Assembly (NCBI RefSeq): GCF_000503215.1
Contig: NZ_KI628539.1
Coordinates: 962,592 to 1,026,591, forward strand
Origin: Pseudomonas canadensis
GTDB lineage: Bacteria > Pseudomonadota > Gammaproteobacteria > Pseudomonadales > Pseudomonadaceae
Direction: 5' to 3'
Length of the DNA stretch: 64,000 nucleotides
Positions 1 to 9,419 of the stretch are shown here, in pieces. A model generated the notes under the pieces. It saw only the letters and a list, made by a program, of their open reading frames with translations, had not been told where the DNA came from and did not search any database. Numbering within the stretch: position 1 is the stretch's first letter; every line of letters begins with the position of its first letter. A program made the position numbers and the translations under genes.

Positions 1-2638
1 CATTGCCCAACTGCCAGTCTCCGGTGGTACGCCCATCCAGCACGCCCGCTGCCAAGTCGGATTTTTCCTTCTGCAGGTGCTGGATTTTCTCTTCCACCGT
101 GCCCCGGGCAATCATCTTGTAGACGAACACCGGCTTCTCTTGCCCGATGCGATAGGCACGGTCGGTGGCCTGGTTCTCCGTGGCCGGGTTCCACCAAGGA
201 TCATAGTGGATCACCGTATCGGCCTCGGTCAGGTTCAGGCCAACACCGCCGGCCTTCAAGCTGATCAGAAAAATCTGCAGCTTGCCGCTCTGGAAGTCCT
301 TCACCGGCGTGCGCCGATCCCGGGTCTGGCCGGTGAGCAGTGCGTAGGCCACGCCGCGTTTTTTCAGCTCGATTTCGATCAGGCTCAACATCGAGGTGAA
401 CTGGGAAAACAGCAGGATCCGCCGACCCTCCTCAAACAGCTCCTCAAGCATTTCCATCAAGCTATCGAGTTTGCCTGAGCTGCTGCCACGGGCGGGCAGG
501 GTCGCGTCGTTGACCAGCCGCAAATCGCAACACACTTGGCGTAACTTCAGCAGCGCCTCAAGGATGATGATCTGGCTGCGCGCTACGCCTTTGCGGGTGA
601 TCTCGTCGCGGACTTTCTTGTCCATGGCCAGGCGCATGGTTTCGTACACGTCGCGCTGGGCTTCATTGAGGTCGACCCAGTGGATAATCTCGGTCTTGGG
701 TGGCAACTCCGTCGCCACCTGTTCCTTGGTGCGGCGCAGCAGGAAAGGTTTTATCCGACCGTTGAGGTGTTGCAACCGCACATCACTGGCACGCTTTTCG
801 ATGGGCACGCGGTAATCGCGGTTGAAGCTTTTTACATCACCGAGCCAGCCAGGCAGCAGGAAGTGAAACAACGACCACAACTCGCCCAGGTGGTTTTCCA
901 GCGGCGTGCCACTCAGGCACAGGCGTTGGCGTGCGTTCAGCTCGCGTGCCGCCTGGGCCGCCTTGCTGGACGGGTTCTTGATGTATTGGGCTTCGTCGAG
1001 GATCAGTACATGCAAGGGCAGGGCGGCGAGTTGTTCGATGTCCTTGGGCAGCAGCGCATAGGTGGTCAGCAGCAGGTCATAGTCCGGCAGGTTGGCGAAA
1101 TGTTTCTTACGCCCTGCGCCATACAGCGCCAGCACCTTGAGTTGCGGTGTAAAGTGCGCCGCCTCATCCAGCCAGTTGGGAATCAGGCTGGTGGGCATCA
1201 CCACCATGCACGGCCGATCCAGGCGACCGGCGATTTTCTCAGTCAGAATATGCGCCAGGGTCTGTAGGGTTTTGCCTAGGCCCATGTCATCTGCAAGTAT
1301 GCCGCCGACATCCAGCTGACGCAGCGACTGCATCCAGCTCAAGCCTTCCAACTGGTAAGGGCGCAAGGTCGCGTTCAGCCCTTCAGGCGCTACACACGTG
1401 AAGTCCTTGATATCCCGCAGGCGCTGGGCAAAGTTGCGGATCTTCTCGCCACCTTCCCACTGCAGCGGCAGGTCTTCCAGCGGGTTAAGCCGGATTGCAT
1501 CGGCCTTGGCCAAGCGTAACGTGGTGGTGCCGGCTTCCTGTAGGTAAAACTCACCGAGGGTCGCCAGCACCGGTTTCAATCGGCCGTAGGGCAGCGCCAC
1601 TTGTATCGGGCCGTGACCATTTGGCAGGCCTGGGATGTTCACCAGAATCAGCTCATCATCACGGCGCCGCGCCAGCTTCTCCGGGTTGAGGATCTCGGTG
1701 TGGGAACGCATCAGGTTCAGCAGGATCGGCAACAGGCTCAGTCGCTCGCCGTTGACGATGATCCCCAACTCCAGATCGAACCAATCACGCTCCGGACCTT
1801 CGTCAACCGTGGCGTACCAGTCATCGACGGCGCTGAGGTCGAAGCCGAAATCATCATCGATCAGCAGCTCCCAACCCTCGGCTCGCAGTGTTGGCGTGGC
1901 ATTGAGGGTGAAGGTCAGCCAGGCACTGTCATTGACCATCTCAAACAGCTCGCCGGCGCTTTCCGGCAGTGCCTTGCTCTGGCGCGTGGCGATCTTGAAG
2001 CCCAGCAGGCGCAGTTGTTCGCGATACGGTTGCTCAAGCTCCGGATGCCGCTTGATGCGCAGGCTCTGGGTGTCCTGGCGCACAATGATATCGGCGTTTT
2101 TCTGCCCGCTGACGTAGTTGCCCAAGTAGTTGAACGACAGCGCCGCCCGGTGCTGGATGTAGCGCTGCATCTTGCCGTTGCGCGGTTCAAAGGCGCTGAA
2201 TTCGACACTGGCCATCCACAGGCGCGGCACCGGCACCACGTCTTCCATCACCACTTGCGGCAGCACCGCCCGGTTTTCCAGCACGGCCTGGAGTTTTTCC
2301 AGCAGCTCGGCATCCTGTGCGGCGGCGGGGTAGGCCAGGGTTTCCTGGACCTTGAGCAATACCGCGGCGATGTGTTTGCAGTTGGTGTGCACCGGGCAGG
2401 TACAGCGGCTGTCCACCAGGATCAAGGTGCCCTTGGCCGATTCACGCAACGAGATGGTCTGCCGATACACGTTGCCGCCGGAGCCTTCGCAACTGGCGAC
2501 GATAGTGCTGTCGCCGCATTCGACGATGCGCACCCGGTTTTCCAGCGCATAACGTCGCCCGCGCTCAAGGCTCTGCTCTTTAAAGCGATTGGCCCAGGAA
2601 GGGGCCAGGGGTTTGGTCAGCGACGACGTGAGGGACAT
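1..2638 (-). CDS. SWIM zinc finger SNF2-family DEAD/DEAH helicase (3' end outside window)
   Basis: Large ATP-dependent nucleic-acid translocase of the Snf2/RapA superfamily. Reading from the ATG at 2638, a SWIM zinc finger (CTCPVHTNCKH) appears near residue 80. The Walker A segment ILADDMGLGKTLQ is encoded near 1290-1260 and the DEAQ box (LILDEAQYIKN) near 1010-975. The C-terminal helicase domain runs toward base 1. The frame is open to the window edge and the last visible residues (QKEKSDLAAGVLDG) resemble the usual end of such proteins, so only a short tail should be missing. SWIM plus SNF2 is a common bacterial architecture whose substrate is not settled; DNA repair or transcription recycling are plausible roles. 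It lies 10 bp after csiV on the same strand and may be the last gene of an mfd-csiV-helicase run. Confidence 0.9.
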   Translation of the reverse strand, partial: MSLTSSLTKPLAPSWANRFKEQSLERGRRYALENRVRIVECGDSTIVASCEGSGGNVYRQTISLRESAKGTLILVDSRCTCPVHTNCKHIAAVLLKVQETLAYPAAAQDAELLEKLQAVLENRAVLPQVVMEDVVPVPRLWMASVEFSAFEPRNGKMQRYIQHRAALSFNYLGNYVSGQKNADIIVRQDTQSLRIKRHPELEQPYREQLRLLGFKIATRQSKALPESAGELFEMVNDSAWLTFTLNATPTLRAEGWELLIDDDFGFDLSAVDDWYATVDEGPERDWFDLELGIIVNGERLSLLPILLNLMRSHTEILNPEKLARRRDDELILVNIPGLPNGHGPIQVALPYGRLKPVLATLGEFYLQEAGTTTLRLAKADAIRLNPLEDLPLQWEGGEKIRNFAQRLRDIKDFTCVAPEGLNATLRPYQLEGLSWMQSLRQLDVGGILADDMGLGKTLQTLAHILTEKIAGRLDRPCMVVMPTSLIPNWLDEAAHFTPQLKVLALYGAGRKKHFANLPDYDLLLTTYALLPKDIEQLAALPLHVLILDEAQYIKNPSSKAAQAARELNARQRLCLSGTPLENHLGELWSLFHFLLPGWLGDVKSFNRDYRVPIEKRASDVRLQHLNGRIKPFLLRRTKEQVATELPPKTEIIHWVDLNEAQRDVYETMRLAMDKKVRDEITRKGVARSQIIILEALLKLRQVCCDLRLVNDATLPARGSSSGKLDSLMEMLEELFEEGRRILLFSQFTSMLSLIEIELKKRGVAYALLTGQTRDRRTPVKDFQSGKLQIFLISLKAGGVGLNLTEADTVIHYDPWWNPATENQATDRAYRIGQEKPVFVYKMIARGTVEEKIQHLQKEKSDLAAGVLDGRTTGDWQLGN

Positions 2639-2647
2639 GGCGCTGGA

Positions 2648-3214
2648 TCAGTCCTGAATGTCGGGCGGTGGCGCGCTGGGGGGCTTGGCGGTCAGCGATG
2701 TGATTTTGATCAGCAGCGCGAGGTGGCCACCGTCCAGGTAGTTGAGCTGGTTGTTCTTGGTGCGCACGTCGGTCTGGCTCAGTTGCTCGCTGGCGATCAC
2801 GCTGCCGTTGGCGTCGAACTGGTTGATCCAGAAGTTCGCATCAATGTCGGTAAAACGGCCCAGTTGCAGGCTCAACACGCCCTCGATCGGAAACTGGCCG
2901 AATTGTTCCTGGCCGTCGGTGATCGCGACCTTGACCGGCTGCTCGCCCAGGTTCTGTTCCCACGCCTTATGCAGCAGCACCGTGTAGGTGGAGTCGGCAC
3001 GCAGCTTGTCGACAATGTTGGACAGGCGCGGCGGGCTCAGTCTGTCGCCCAGGCGCACTGCCCCGGCATCCCAGTTTTCCGGGGCGGCGCGGCTGTTGAT
3101 CACCGGTTCGGCGTTCTGGCGCACCAGGATCATTTCCACCTGGTACGGGCTGTCGGCGAACGCCGCAGGTGCCACGACCACCAACAACAGGCTCAACATG
3201 CGGAACAGGCGCAT
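2648..3214 (-). CDS. csiV: CsiV-family periplasmic protein
   Basis: A 188-residue protein with a Sec signal peptide (MRLFRMLSLLLVVVAPAAFA, cleavage before DSPYQVE) and a soluble domain rich in short strands. Length, signal and position directly downstream of mfd fit the CsiV family (DUF2803), whose Vibrio member binds peptidoglycan and supports the PBP1A activator LpoA. The ATG at 3214 is chosen because AAGGA lies 8 nt before it. An upstream TTG at 3229 would overlap the mfd stop and has no better ribosome site. The gap to mfd is 11 bp, so the two are probably co-transcribed. The family call rests on recalled similarity and context; its role in Pseudomonas is inferred. Confidence 0.7.
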   Translation of the reverse strand: MRLFRMLSLLLVVVAPAAFADSPYQVEMILVRQNAEPVINSRAAPENWDAGAVRLGDRLSPPRLSNIVDKLRADSTYTVLLHKAWEQNLGEQPVKVAITDGQEQFGQFPIEGVLSLQLGRFTDIDANFWINQFDANGSVIASEQLSQTDVRTKNNQLNYLDGGHLALLIKITSLTAKPPSAPPPDIQD

Positions 3215-3225
3215 TGGGGCGTCCT

Positions 3226-6200
3226 TCAAGCAGATTTCGGGATGAGGCGCTCAAACAACGCCTCCAAGGTATTAAAGCGTTCTTCGGCACGTTCCATCGG
3301 CACCATGAACTTGAACAGCGTAGCCCCTTCGAACTTGTAGCGGTTGGGCTGGCCCTGGATCAGCTTGATCAATACCAGCGGGTCCACCGGCGTCTGCGCT
3401 TCGAATTCGATGCGCCCGCCTTGCGGCCCGGCGTCGACCTTCTTGATGCCGAGCTGCTCGGCCTGCAATTTCAGCAGGGTCAGGCGCACCAGGTTCTTGG
3501 TGGGTTCCGGCAACAGGCCGAAGCGGTCGATCATCTCCACCTGCAGGTCCTTGAGGCCTTCTTCGTCGGTAGCTGAGGCGATGCGCTTGTACAGGATCAG
3601 CCGCGCATGCACATCCGGCAGGTAGTCTTCAGGAATCAACGCGGGCAAGCGCAGGTTGATTTCCGGCCCGCCGCCCAACGGTTGATCCAGATTCGGCTGC
3701 TCGCCTTTGCGGATGGCTTTCACCGCGCGCTCAAGCATCTCCATATAGAGCGTGAAACCCACCGCCTGGATCTGCCCGCTCTGGCCGTCGCCCAGCAGTT
3801 CGCCGGCGCCACGGATTTCTAGGTCGTTGGTGGCCAATACAAAACCGGCGCCCAGGTCCTGGGTGTTGGCGATGGCTTCCAGGCGCTTTTCTGCGTCGGA
3901 GGTGATCTGCTGGCGCGGCGGCGTCAGCAGATACGCGTACGCCTGGTGGTGACTGCGCCCGACGCGACCGCGCAGTTGGTGCAACTGAGCCAGGCCGAAC
4001 TTGTCGGCGCGCTCGATGATGATGGTGTTGGCGCTCGGCACGTCGATACCGGTCTCGATGATGGTCGAGGCGATCAGCACGTTGAAGCGCTTGTGGTAGA
4101 AGTCGCTCATGACCTGTTCGAGTTCGCGCTCGCGCATTTGCCCGTGGCCGATGGCGATACGTGCCTCCGGCACCAGCTCGGCGAGGTCGGCGGCGCATTT
4201 CTCGATGGTCTTCACGTCGTTGTGCAGGTAGTACACCTGCCCGCCGCGCAGCAATTCGCGCAGCAGTGCTTCCTTGACCGTGCTTTTGTTCTGCTCCATC
4301 ACAAACGTGCGCACCGACAAACGACGTGCCGGCGGCGTGGCGATGATCGACAGGTCACGCATGCCCGACACCGCCATGTTCAGCGTGCGCGGAATCGGTG
4401 TGGCGGTGAGGGTGAGGATATCGACTTCACTGCGCAGGGCCTTGAGCTGTTCCTTCTGACGCACACCAAAGCGGTGTTCTTCGTCGATGATCACCAAGCC
4501 CAGGTTCTTGATCTTCACATCGTCCGACAGCAGCTTGTGGGTGCCGATCACAATGTCGATCTTGCCTTCGGCCAAATCGGCGATGGCGGCATTCACTTCC
4601 TTGGCGGACTTGAAGCGGCTCATCACTTCTACAGTCACCGGCCAATCGGCAAAGCGGTCGCGGAAGCTGTTGTAGTGCTGCTGGGCGAGCAGGGTGGTCG
4701 GCACCAGGATCGCGACTTGCTTGCCGCCGTGCACCGCAATAAAGGCGGCGCGCATGGCCACTTCGGTCTTGCCGAAGCCCACATCGCCGCAGACCAGGCG
4801 GTCCATCGGCTTGGGCGCGAGCATGTCGGCACGCACCGCTTCAATGGTGGTTTGCTGGTCCGGGGTTTCTTCGAAGGCGAAGCCGGCGCTGAAGGTGGCG
4901 TAGTCGGCTTTCGGGTCGGCGAACGCGTAGCCTTCGCGTGCGGCGCGACGTGCATAGATGTCGAGCAGTTCGGCAGCGACGTCGCGCACCTGCTCGGCGG
5001 CTTTGCGCTTGGCTTTCTGCCAGGTCTCGGAACCCAGGCGGTGCAACGGCGCCAGGGCGTCGTCGCTGCCGGTGTAGCGCGCGATCAGGTGCAGGCTGGC
5101 CACTGGCACATAGAGCTTGGCGCCCTCGGCGTATTCCATGGTGAGGAATTCGGCGGCCTGGTTGTCGATCTCCAGGGTCTGCAAGCCCAGGTAGCGGCCG
5201 ACGCCGTGGTCGATGTGCACCACCGGCGCGCCTTCACGCAGTTCGGTGAGGTTTTTGATCACGGCATCGTTGTTGGCGTCTGCGCGTTTTTCGCGACGAC
5301 GACGCTGCATCACGCGCTGACCGAACAACGGGCTTTCGGCGATCAGCGCCAGGGCCGGATCATCCAGCAACAGGCCTTCGTCGAGCGGTGCGATGGTGAT
5401 CGCCAGGCGCTCTTTGCTTTTGACAAAGTCTGGCCAGCTGTCGACGGTTTTCGGGCGCAGTTTCAGGCGTTCGAGCAGTTCCAGCAGTACTTCGCGGCGG
5501 CCAGCGGATTCGGCGGTAAACAGCACGCGGCCGGGAAAGTCGCCGAGGAAGTTGGACAGCGCTTCCAGCGGTTGCGTGGCTTTGGCCTGGATTGCCAAGT
5601 CTGGCAGTGTCCCCGCCGGGAAGCGTTCGCGGCCGATACCGGTGTCGACATCCTGCTGGCTGGCGACCACGCGCGGCCAGCTTTTCAGGCGCGCGAAGCA
5701 GTCTTCCACCGGCAGGAACAGTTCGGCGGGCGGCAATAAAGGACGGGACGGGTCGACGCGACGCTCTTCATAGCGGTTGCGCACGTCGTTCCAGAAATTT
5801 TCCGCCGCCTGTTCGATGCCTGGCAGTGAGAACACCTGGGTGTCCTGGGGCAGGTAATCGAAGAGGGTGGAGGTTTCGTCGAAGAACAGCGGCAGGTAGT
5901 ACTCGATACCGGCCGGTGTAATCCCGCTGCTCAGATCCTGAAAGATCGGGCAGCGGCGGAAGTCCACGTCGAAGCGTTCACGGAAGCGCGCCTTGAAGCG
6001 GGTCACCGCGTCTTTTTGCAGCGGGAATTCCCGCGCAGGCAGCAGCTTGACCGAGTCGACTTTGTCGATGGAGCGTTGGTTTTCCGGATCGAAGGTACGC
6101 AGGGTCTCGATTTCGTCATCGAACAGGTCGATGCGGTAGGGCAATTTGCTGCCCATTGGGAACAGGTCGATCAGCGCACCGCGCACCGCGAACTCACCGT

Positions 6201-6675
6201 GTTCGTACACCGTGTCGACGCAGCGGTAGCCACTGGCTTCCAGGCGCGTGCGCATCTGCTCCACATCGAGCTTCTGGCCGATATCCAGCACCAGGCTGCT
6301 GCCCAACAGGAACTTGGTCGGCGCCAGGCGATGCAAGGCCGTGGTGATCGGCACCACCAGCACGCCGTGGGCCAGTTCCGGCAAGCGGTACAGGCTGGCG
6401 ATGCGCTGGGAGATAATGTCCTGGTGCGGCGAGAACAGGTCGTAGGGCAGGGTTTCCCAGTCGGGGAAATGCAGCACCGGCAAATCGGGGGCGAAGAAGC
6501 TCAGCTCCTGCTCCAACCGTTCGGCGCTTTGGCTGTCGGCGGTGAGCAGCAGGGTAAAGCGCTTGGCTGCGCTGGCAGCCTCGGCGATGGCCAGGCTCAG
6601 GGCGGCACCGGGCAGGTTGCCCCAGTGCTGTTTGCCTGCCGCAGCAGGGAGTAGCGGTAGACGCAGGACGGGCAC
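3226..6675 (-). CDS. mfd: Transcription-repair coupling factor Mfd
   Basis: 1149-residue Mfd, the normal length. It removes RNA polymerase stalled at DNA lesions and recruits UvrA to start nucleotide excision repair. The N-terminal third is the UvrB-like region, with the segment DLPVLHFPDWETLPYD near residue 70. The RNA polymerase interaction domain follows in the middle (GAPVVHIDHGVGRYLGLQ). The RecG-like motor has Walker A GDVGFGKTEVA near residue 628, DEEHRFG near 728 and the TATPIPRTLNM helicase motif. The C-terminal TRCF domain is complete and ends PKSA. No key motif is missing. It is divergent from gap across a 355-bp intergenic region, as in P. aeruginosa, and is followed closely by csiV. 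Confidence 0.97.
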   Translation of the reverse strand: MPVLRLPLLPAAAGKQHWGNLPGAALSLAIAEAASAAKRFTLLLTADSQSAERLEQELSFFAPDLPVLHFPDWETLPYDLFSPHQDIISQRIASLYRLPELAHGVLVVPITTALHRLAPTKFLLGSSLVLDIGQKLDVEQMRTRLEASGYRCVDTVYEHGEFAVRGALIDLFPMGSKLPYRIDLFDDEIETLRTFDPENQRSIDKVDSVKLLPAREFPLQKDAVTRFKARFRERFDVDFRRCPIFQDLSSGITPAGIEYYLPLFFDETSTLFDYLPQDTQVFSLPGIEQAAENFWNDVRNRYEERRVDPSRPLLPPAELFLPVEDCFARLKSWPRVVASQQDVDTGIGRERFPAGTLPDLAIQAKATQPLEALSNFLGDFPGRVLFTAESAGRREVLLELLERLKLRPKTVDSWPDFVKSKERLAITIAPLDEGLLLDDPALALIAESPLFGQRVMQRRRREKRADANNDAVIKNLTELREGAPVVHIDHGVGRYLGLQTLEIDNQAAEFLTMEYAEGAKLYVPVASLHLIARYTGSDDALAPLHRLGSETWQKAKRKAAEQVRDVAAELLDIYARRAAREGYAFADPKADYATFSAGFAFEETPDQQTTIEAVRADMLAPKPMDRLVCGDVGFGKTEVAMRAAFIAVHGGKQVAILVPTTLLAQQHYNSFRDRFADWPVTVEVMSRFKSAKEVNAAIADLAEGKIDIVIGTHKLLSDDVKIKNLGLVIIDEEHRFGVRQKEQLKALRSEVDILTLTATPIPRTLNMAVSGMRDLSIIATPPARRLSVRTFVMEQNKSTVKEALLRELLRGGQVYYLHNDVKTIEKCAADLAELVPEARIAIGHGQMRERELEQVMSDFYHKRFNVLIASTIIETGIDVPSANTIIIERADKFGLAQLHQLRGRVGRSHHQAYAYLLTPPRQQITSDAEKRLEAIANTQDLGAGFVLATNDLEIRGAGELLGDGQSGQIQAVGFTLYMEMLERAVKAIRKGEQPNLDQPLGGGPEINLRLPALIPEDYLPDVHARLILYKRIASATDEEGLKDLQVEMIDRFGLLPEPTKNLVRLTLLKLQAEQLGIKKVDAGPQGGRIEFEAQTPVDPLVLIKLIQGQPNRYKFEGATLFKFMVPMERAEERFNTLEALFERLIPKSA

Positions 6676-7030
6676 GGAAGGTTGAGCTCCAAGCGTTGCG
6701 ACAAAGTCGGTAATTGTAACGGTGCGGGGCGCCGTCTGTCAGTTGCTGACTGAGCCTATTACGGTTTGTAGGAAATGTAGTGGCTAAGACAAACAATGGC
6801 GGGTTTTGACTCATTATGTAGTGCCAAAATGTACGCGTTTTTCGGAGGGTTACGGACAAGTCGTTCCGCGTGCGCCATTGATGGCCTTCTGGAACCCGCG
6901 TATTTACTGGGCTGTAGCGGGGTGTCAATTTTCCGCAAGTGGTTTTTGTTGTCCGGGGCGCATTGCTCCGGGGACGGTCGGGCGGCATAATGTAGCCCCT
7001 TTTTTCTGCCCCTACATGTGGAAGGTTCCC
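6676..7030. other. Intergenic region between divergent mfd and gap
   Basis: This 355-bp spacer carries the promoters for both divergent genes. A sigma70-like pair for gap is given as a separate entry. The part nearest mfd is AT-richer and must hold the mfd promoter, but I cannot fix one. No convincing small gene, tRNA or repeat is visible. Confidence 0.6.
6963..6991 (+). promoter_or_regulatory. Candidate sigma70 promoter of gap
   Basis: TTGCTC (6963-6968) and CATAAT (6986-6991) are separated by 17 bp and lie about 40 bp upstream of the GTG start of gap. The spacing is ideal and each hexamer matches consensus at four or five of six positions. No start-site data support it. Confidence 0.35.
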
Positions 7031-8479
7031 GTGACTCAGAAGCCCGACCAGTGTCTTGGTGAATGGATCGACCGTGAAGCACTCGCTGAAGCGATGATTC
7101 CGCTTATCGGTCAGCTGTACCGCAATAACAATGTGGTGAGCTCGATCTATGGCCGCAGCCTGATCAACCAGTCTGTCATCGCGATTCTCAAAGCCCACCG
7201 CTTTGCGCGTCACCGTTCCGCCGACGACAGCGAACTCTCCGTCCACGAAACATTCCCACTGCTTAAAGCCATGAGCGAGCTCAAGCTCGGCGCGGCTTCG
7301 GTAGACCTGGGCAAGCTGGCCTACAAATTCCGCAAGGAAGGCGCCGGCCGTACCGCCGAGCAGTTCGTGCGTGAAGAAATGGCCGATGTGGTTGGCCAGC
7401 AAAACGCCGCTGCCCGCAAAGGCACCGACGTGGTGCTGTACGGCTTCGGTCGTATCGGCCGCCTGCTGGCACGCATCCTGATCGAAAAAACCGGTGGCGG
7501 CGACGGCCTGCGCCTGCGTGCCATCGTCGTGCGCAAAGGCGCCGAGAACGACCTCACCAAGCGCGCCAGCCTGCTGCGCCGCGATTCGGTACACGGTCCG
7601 TTCAATGGCACCATCGTCATCGACGAAGAAAACAACACCATCACCGCCAACGGTAACCTGATCCAGGTGATCTACGCGAAGAACCCGTCCGAGGTGGATT
7701 ACACCCAGTACGGCATCAAGGACGCCCTGCTGGTGGACAACACCGGCGTATGGCGTGACGCCGAGGGCCTGGGCCAACACCTGGCCTGCCCGGGTGTTGA
7801 CCGCGTTGTCCTGACCGCGCCTGGCAAAGGCAAGTTGAAGAACATCGTTCACGGCATCAACCACGGCGAAATCACCGCTGACGACAAGATCGTGTCCGCC
7901 GCTTCCTGCACCACCAACGCCATCGTGCCGGTGCTGAAGGCTGTGAACGACAAGTTCGGCATCGTCAACGGCCACGTCGAAACCGTTCACTCGTACACCA
8001 ACGACCAGAACCTGATCGACAACTTCCACAAGGGCGATCGCCGTGGCCGTAGCGCTGCGTTGAACATGGTGATCACCGAGACCGGTGCTGCCACCGCTGC
8101 TGCCAAGGCCCTGCCTGAGCTGGCCGGCAAGCTGACCGGTAACGCGATCCGTGTTCCGACACCAAACGTGTCGATGGCCATCCTCAACCTGAACCTTGAG
8201 AAAGCCGCCACCCGTGAAGAGATGAACGAGTACCTGCGCTACATGGCGCTGCACTCCGATCTGCACAAGCAAATCGACTTCGTCAATTCCCAGGAAGTGG
8301 TTTCCACCGACTTCGTTGGCTCGCGCCACGCTGGTGTGGTGGACGCCGAAGCGACCATTACCCAGGACAACCGCGTTGTCCTGTACGTCTGGTACGACAA
8401 CGAGTTCGGCTACAGCTGCCAGGTGGTTCGCGTGATGGAAGACATGGCCGGGGTCAACCCGCCTGCGTTTCCGCGCTAA
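7031..8479 (+). CDS. gap: Glyceraldehyde-3-phosphate dehydrogenase with long N-terminal extension
   Basis: 482-residue GAPDH that oxidises glyceraldehyde 3-phosphate to 1,3-bisphosphoglycerate with NAD(P), in glycolysis or gluconeogenesis. The Rossmann motif YGFGRIGRLLAR begins only near residue 137 and the catalytic cysteine lies in SAASCTTNAIVP near 292. A standard GAPDH is about 335 residues, so about 130 helical residues are added in front. The start is the GTG at 7031, with GGAAGG 5 nt upstream. An ATG at 7016 (five more codons) has no clear ribosome site. PA3001 of P. aeruginosa, next to mfd, is the recalled equivalent. The role of the extension is unknown; a regulatory or oligomerisation module is one possibility. 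Pseudomonas usually carries further GAPDH copies elsewhere. Confidence 0.93.
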   Translation: MTQKPDQCLGEWIDREALAEAMIPLIGQLYRNNNVVSSIYGRSLINQSVIAILKAHRFARHRSADDSELSVHETFPLLKAMSELKLGAASVDLGKLAYKFRKEGAGRTAEQFVREEMADVVGQQNAAARKGTDVVLYGFGRIGRLLARILIEKTGGGDGLRLRAIVVRKGAENDLTKRASLLRRDSVHGPFNGTIVIDEENNTITANGNLIQVIYAKNPSEVDYTQYGIKDALLVDNTGVWRDAEGLGQHLACPGVDRVVLTAPGKGKLKNIVHGINHGEITADDKIVSAASCTTNAIVPVLKAVNDKFGIVNGHVETVHSYTNDQNLIDNFHKGDRRGRSAALNMVITETGAATAAAKALPELAGKLTGNAIRVPTPNVSMAILNLNLEKAATREEMNEYLRYMALHSDLHKQIDFVNSQEVVSTDFVGSRHAGVVDAEATITQDNRVVLYVWYDNEFGYSCQVVRVMEDMAGVNPPAFPR

Positions 8480-8494
8480 GCATTAGCTGTAAAT

Positions 8495-8526
8495 GAAAAA
8501 GCCCCGACTGGTTCGGGGCTTTTTTA
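8495..8526 (+). terminator. Rho-independent terminator of gap
   Basis: The stem AAAAAGCCCCGA pairs with TCGGGGCTTTTTT around a CTGGT loop, ending in a T run. It starts 16 bp after the gap stop codon. Confidence 0.9.
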
Positions 8527-8542
8527 TGGTTGTGAGGGCCTC

Positions 8543-8625
8543 TTCGCGAGCAAGCCCGCTCCCACATTCGACCGGGTGTCTTCAGGGCGCGCGCGGTTAA
8601 ATGTGGGAGCGGGCTTGCTCGCGAA
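8543..8625. repeat. REP doublet (REPIN), GCGAGCAAGC class
   Basis: Two perfect 25-bp inverted arms (8543-8567 and 8601-8625) each contain the core CGCGAGCAAGCCCGCTCCCACA or its complement, around a 33-bp spacer. This is the usual two-REP palindrome of the P. fluorescens group and lies between convergent genes. Confidence 0.85.
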
Positions 8626-8651
8626 GGCGGTCGTTCAGCCAGCGCAAATCT

Positions 8652-9185
8652 TCAATTGAGCAACTGGGTACGCAAGCGTTCGGACAGCCCATTGGGCGCC
8701 AGCCAGAGGCTCAGGTAGGCCCTGGCAAGCTCATCGTCGCGACTGCTGAACACCACCTGCCCATTGATCTCCAAATTCAAACCACGTCCCGGATGAAAAT
8801 CCAGGGCATACCGATCGCCGCTGCGGATATCGCGAAAACTGGCGTGCAGTTTGTCTATCTCGGGCTTCAACTGGGCGCTGGCCTGCTGGCGCTGCAGCGT
8901 GGCAGTGGCGGCTTTGATCACATCATTGCGGTCGATGTCACGGAAGTAGTACAGCGTCAGGCGCAGCGCTTTTTGTTGCGCCCAAGCCTGCTTGGCGCTC
9001 AGGTCGGACGGGGCATACAGCGCAGCCGCGTAGACATCTGCCCAGAGGTAGGTGAGCACCGCCTGGTTTTTCAGGGTCAGTTGCTGTGACTGCGCCGGGA
9101 AATCGGCTTGTTTCAGACGATCCGCCTCATTGGCGTGCACCGTGATCGACAGCATCAGCAATAAACAGAAAGCGACATGTCGCAT
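8652..9185 (-). CDS. Exported chalcone isomerase-like protein
   Basis: 177-residue protein with a Sec signal (MRHVAFCLLLMLSITVHA, cleavage before NEADRLK) and a periplasmic domain that looks like the Chalcone_3 family. Visible features are VLTYLWADVYAAALY near the start of the domain, the segment LRLTLYYFRDIDRNDV in the middle and a C-terminal SLWLAPNG. Bacterial members are of unknown function and usually lack the plant enzyme's catalytic set. The start at 9185 gives a normal signal peptide; an upstream in-frame start at 9326 would bury it behind 47 unlikely residues. It is divergent from sthA. Confidence 0.7.
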   Translation of the reverse strand: MRHVAFCLLLMLSITVHANEADRLKQADFPAQSQQLTLKNQAVLTYLWADVYAAALYAPSDLSAKQAWAQQKALRLTLYYFRDIDRNDVIKAATATLQRQQASAQLKPEIDKLHASFRDIRSGDRYALDFHPGRGLNLEINGQVVFSSRDDELARAYLSLWLAPNGLSERLRTQLLN

Positions 9186-9419
9186 AATGACCAGTCCTGC
9201 AAAGGGGCTTGCTGGCAGTGTAATTGCAATTTCCTGATGGTGTAGTAAAGGCAAGACTGGCCTACGACGCGACCAAGGGTTAATGTTCGCGGCGTTGAGC
9301 CTTATATAGACTGTGCCCCGGTTCACACACTTGAGCCGAATTGTCCTTCATGACCGCTGGCCGCGGCATGATTTAGCCCGGCGTCCAACCGTACGCCTGG
9401 CCTGTTCTGAGGAGTACGC

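Noticed and set aside
3946..5739. A 597-codon plus-strand frame inside mfd, and similar ones at 1601-3340 and 6016-6654
   Set aside because: All are antisense shadows of mfd or the helicase gene, without start signals or family motifs.
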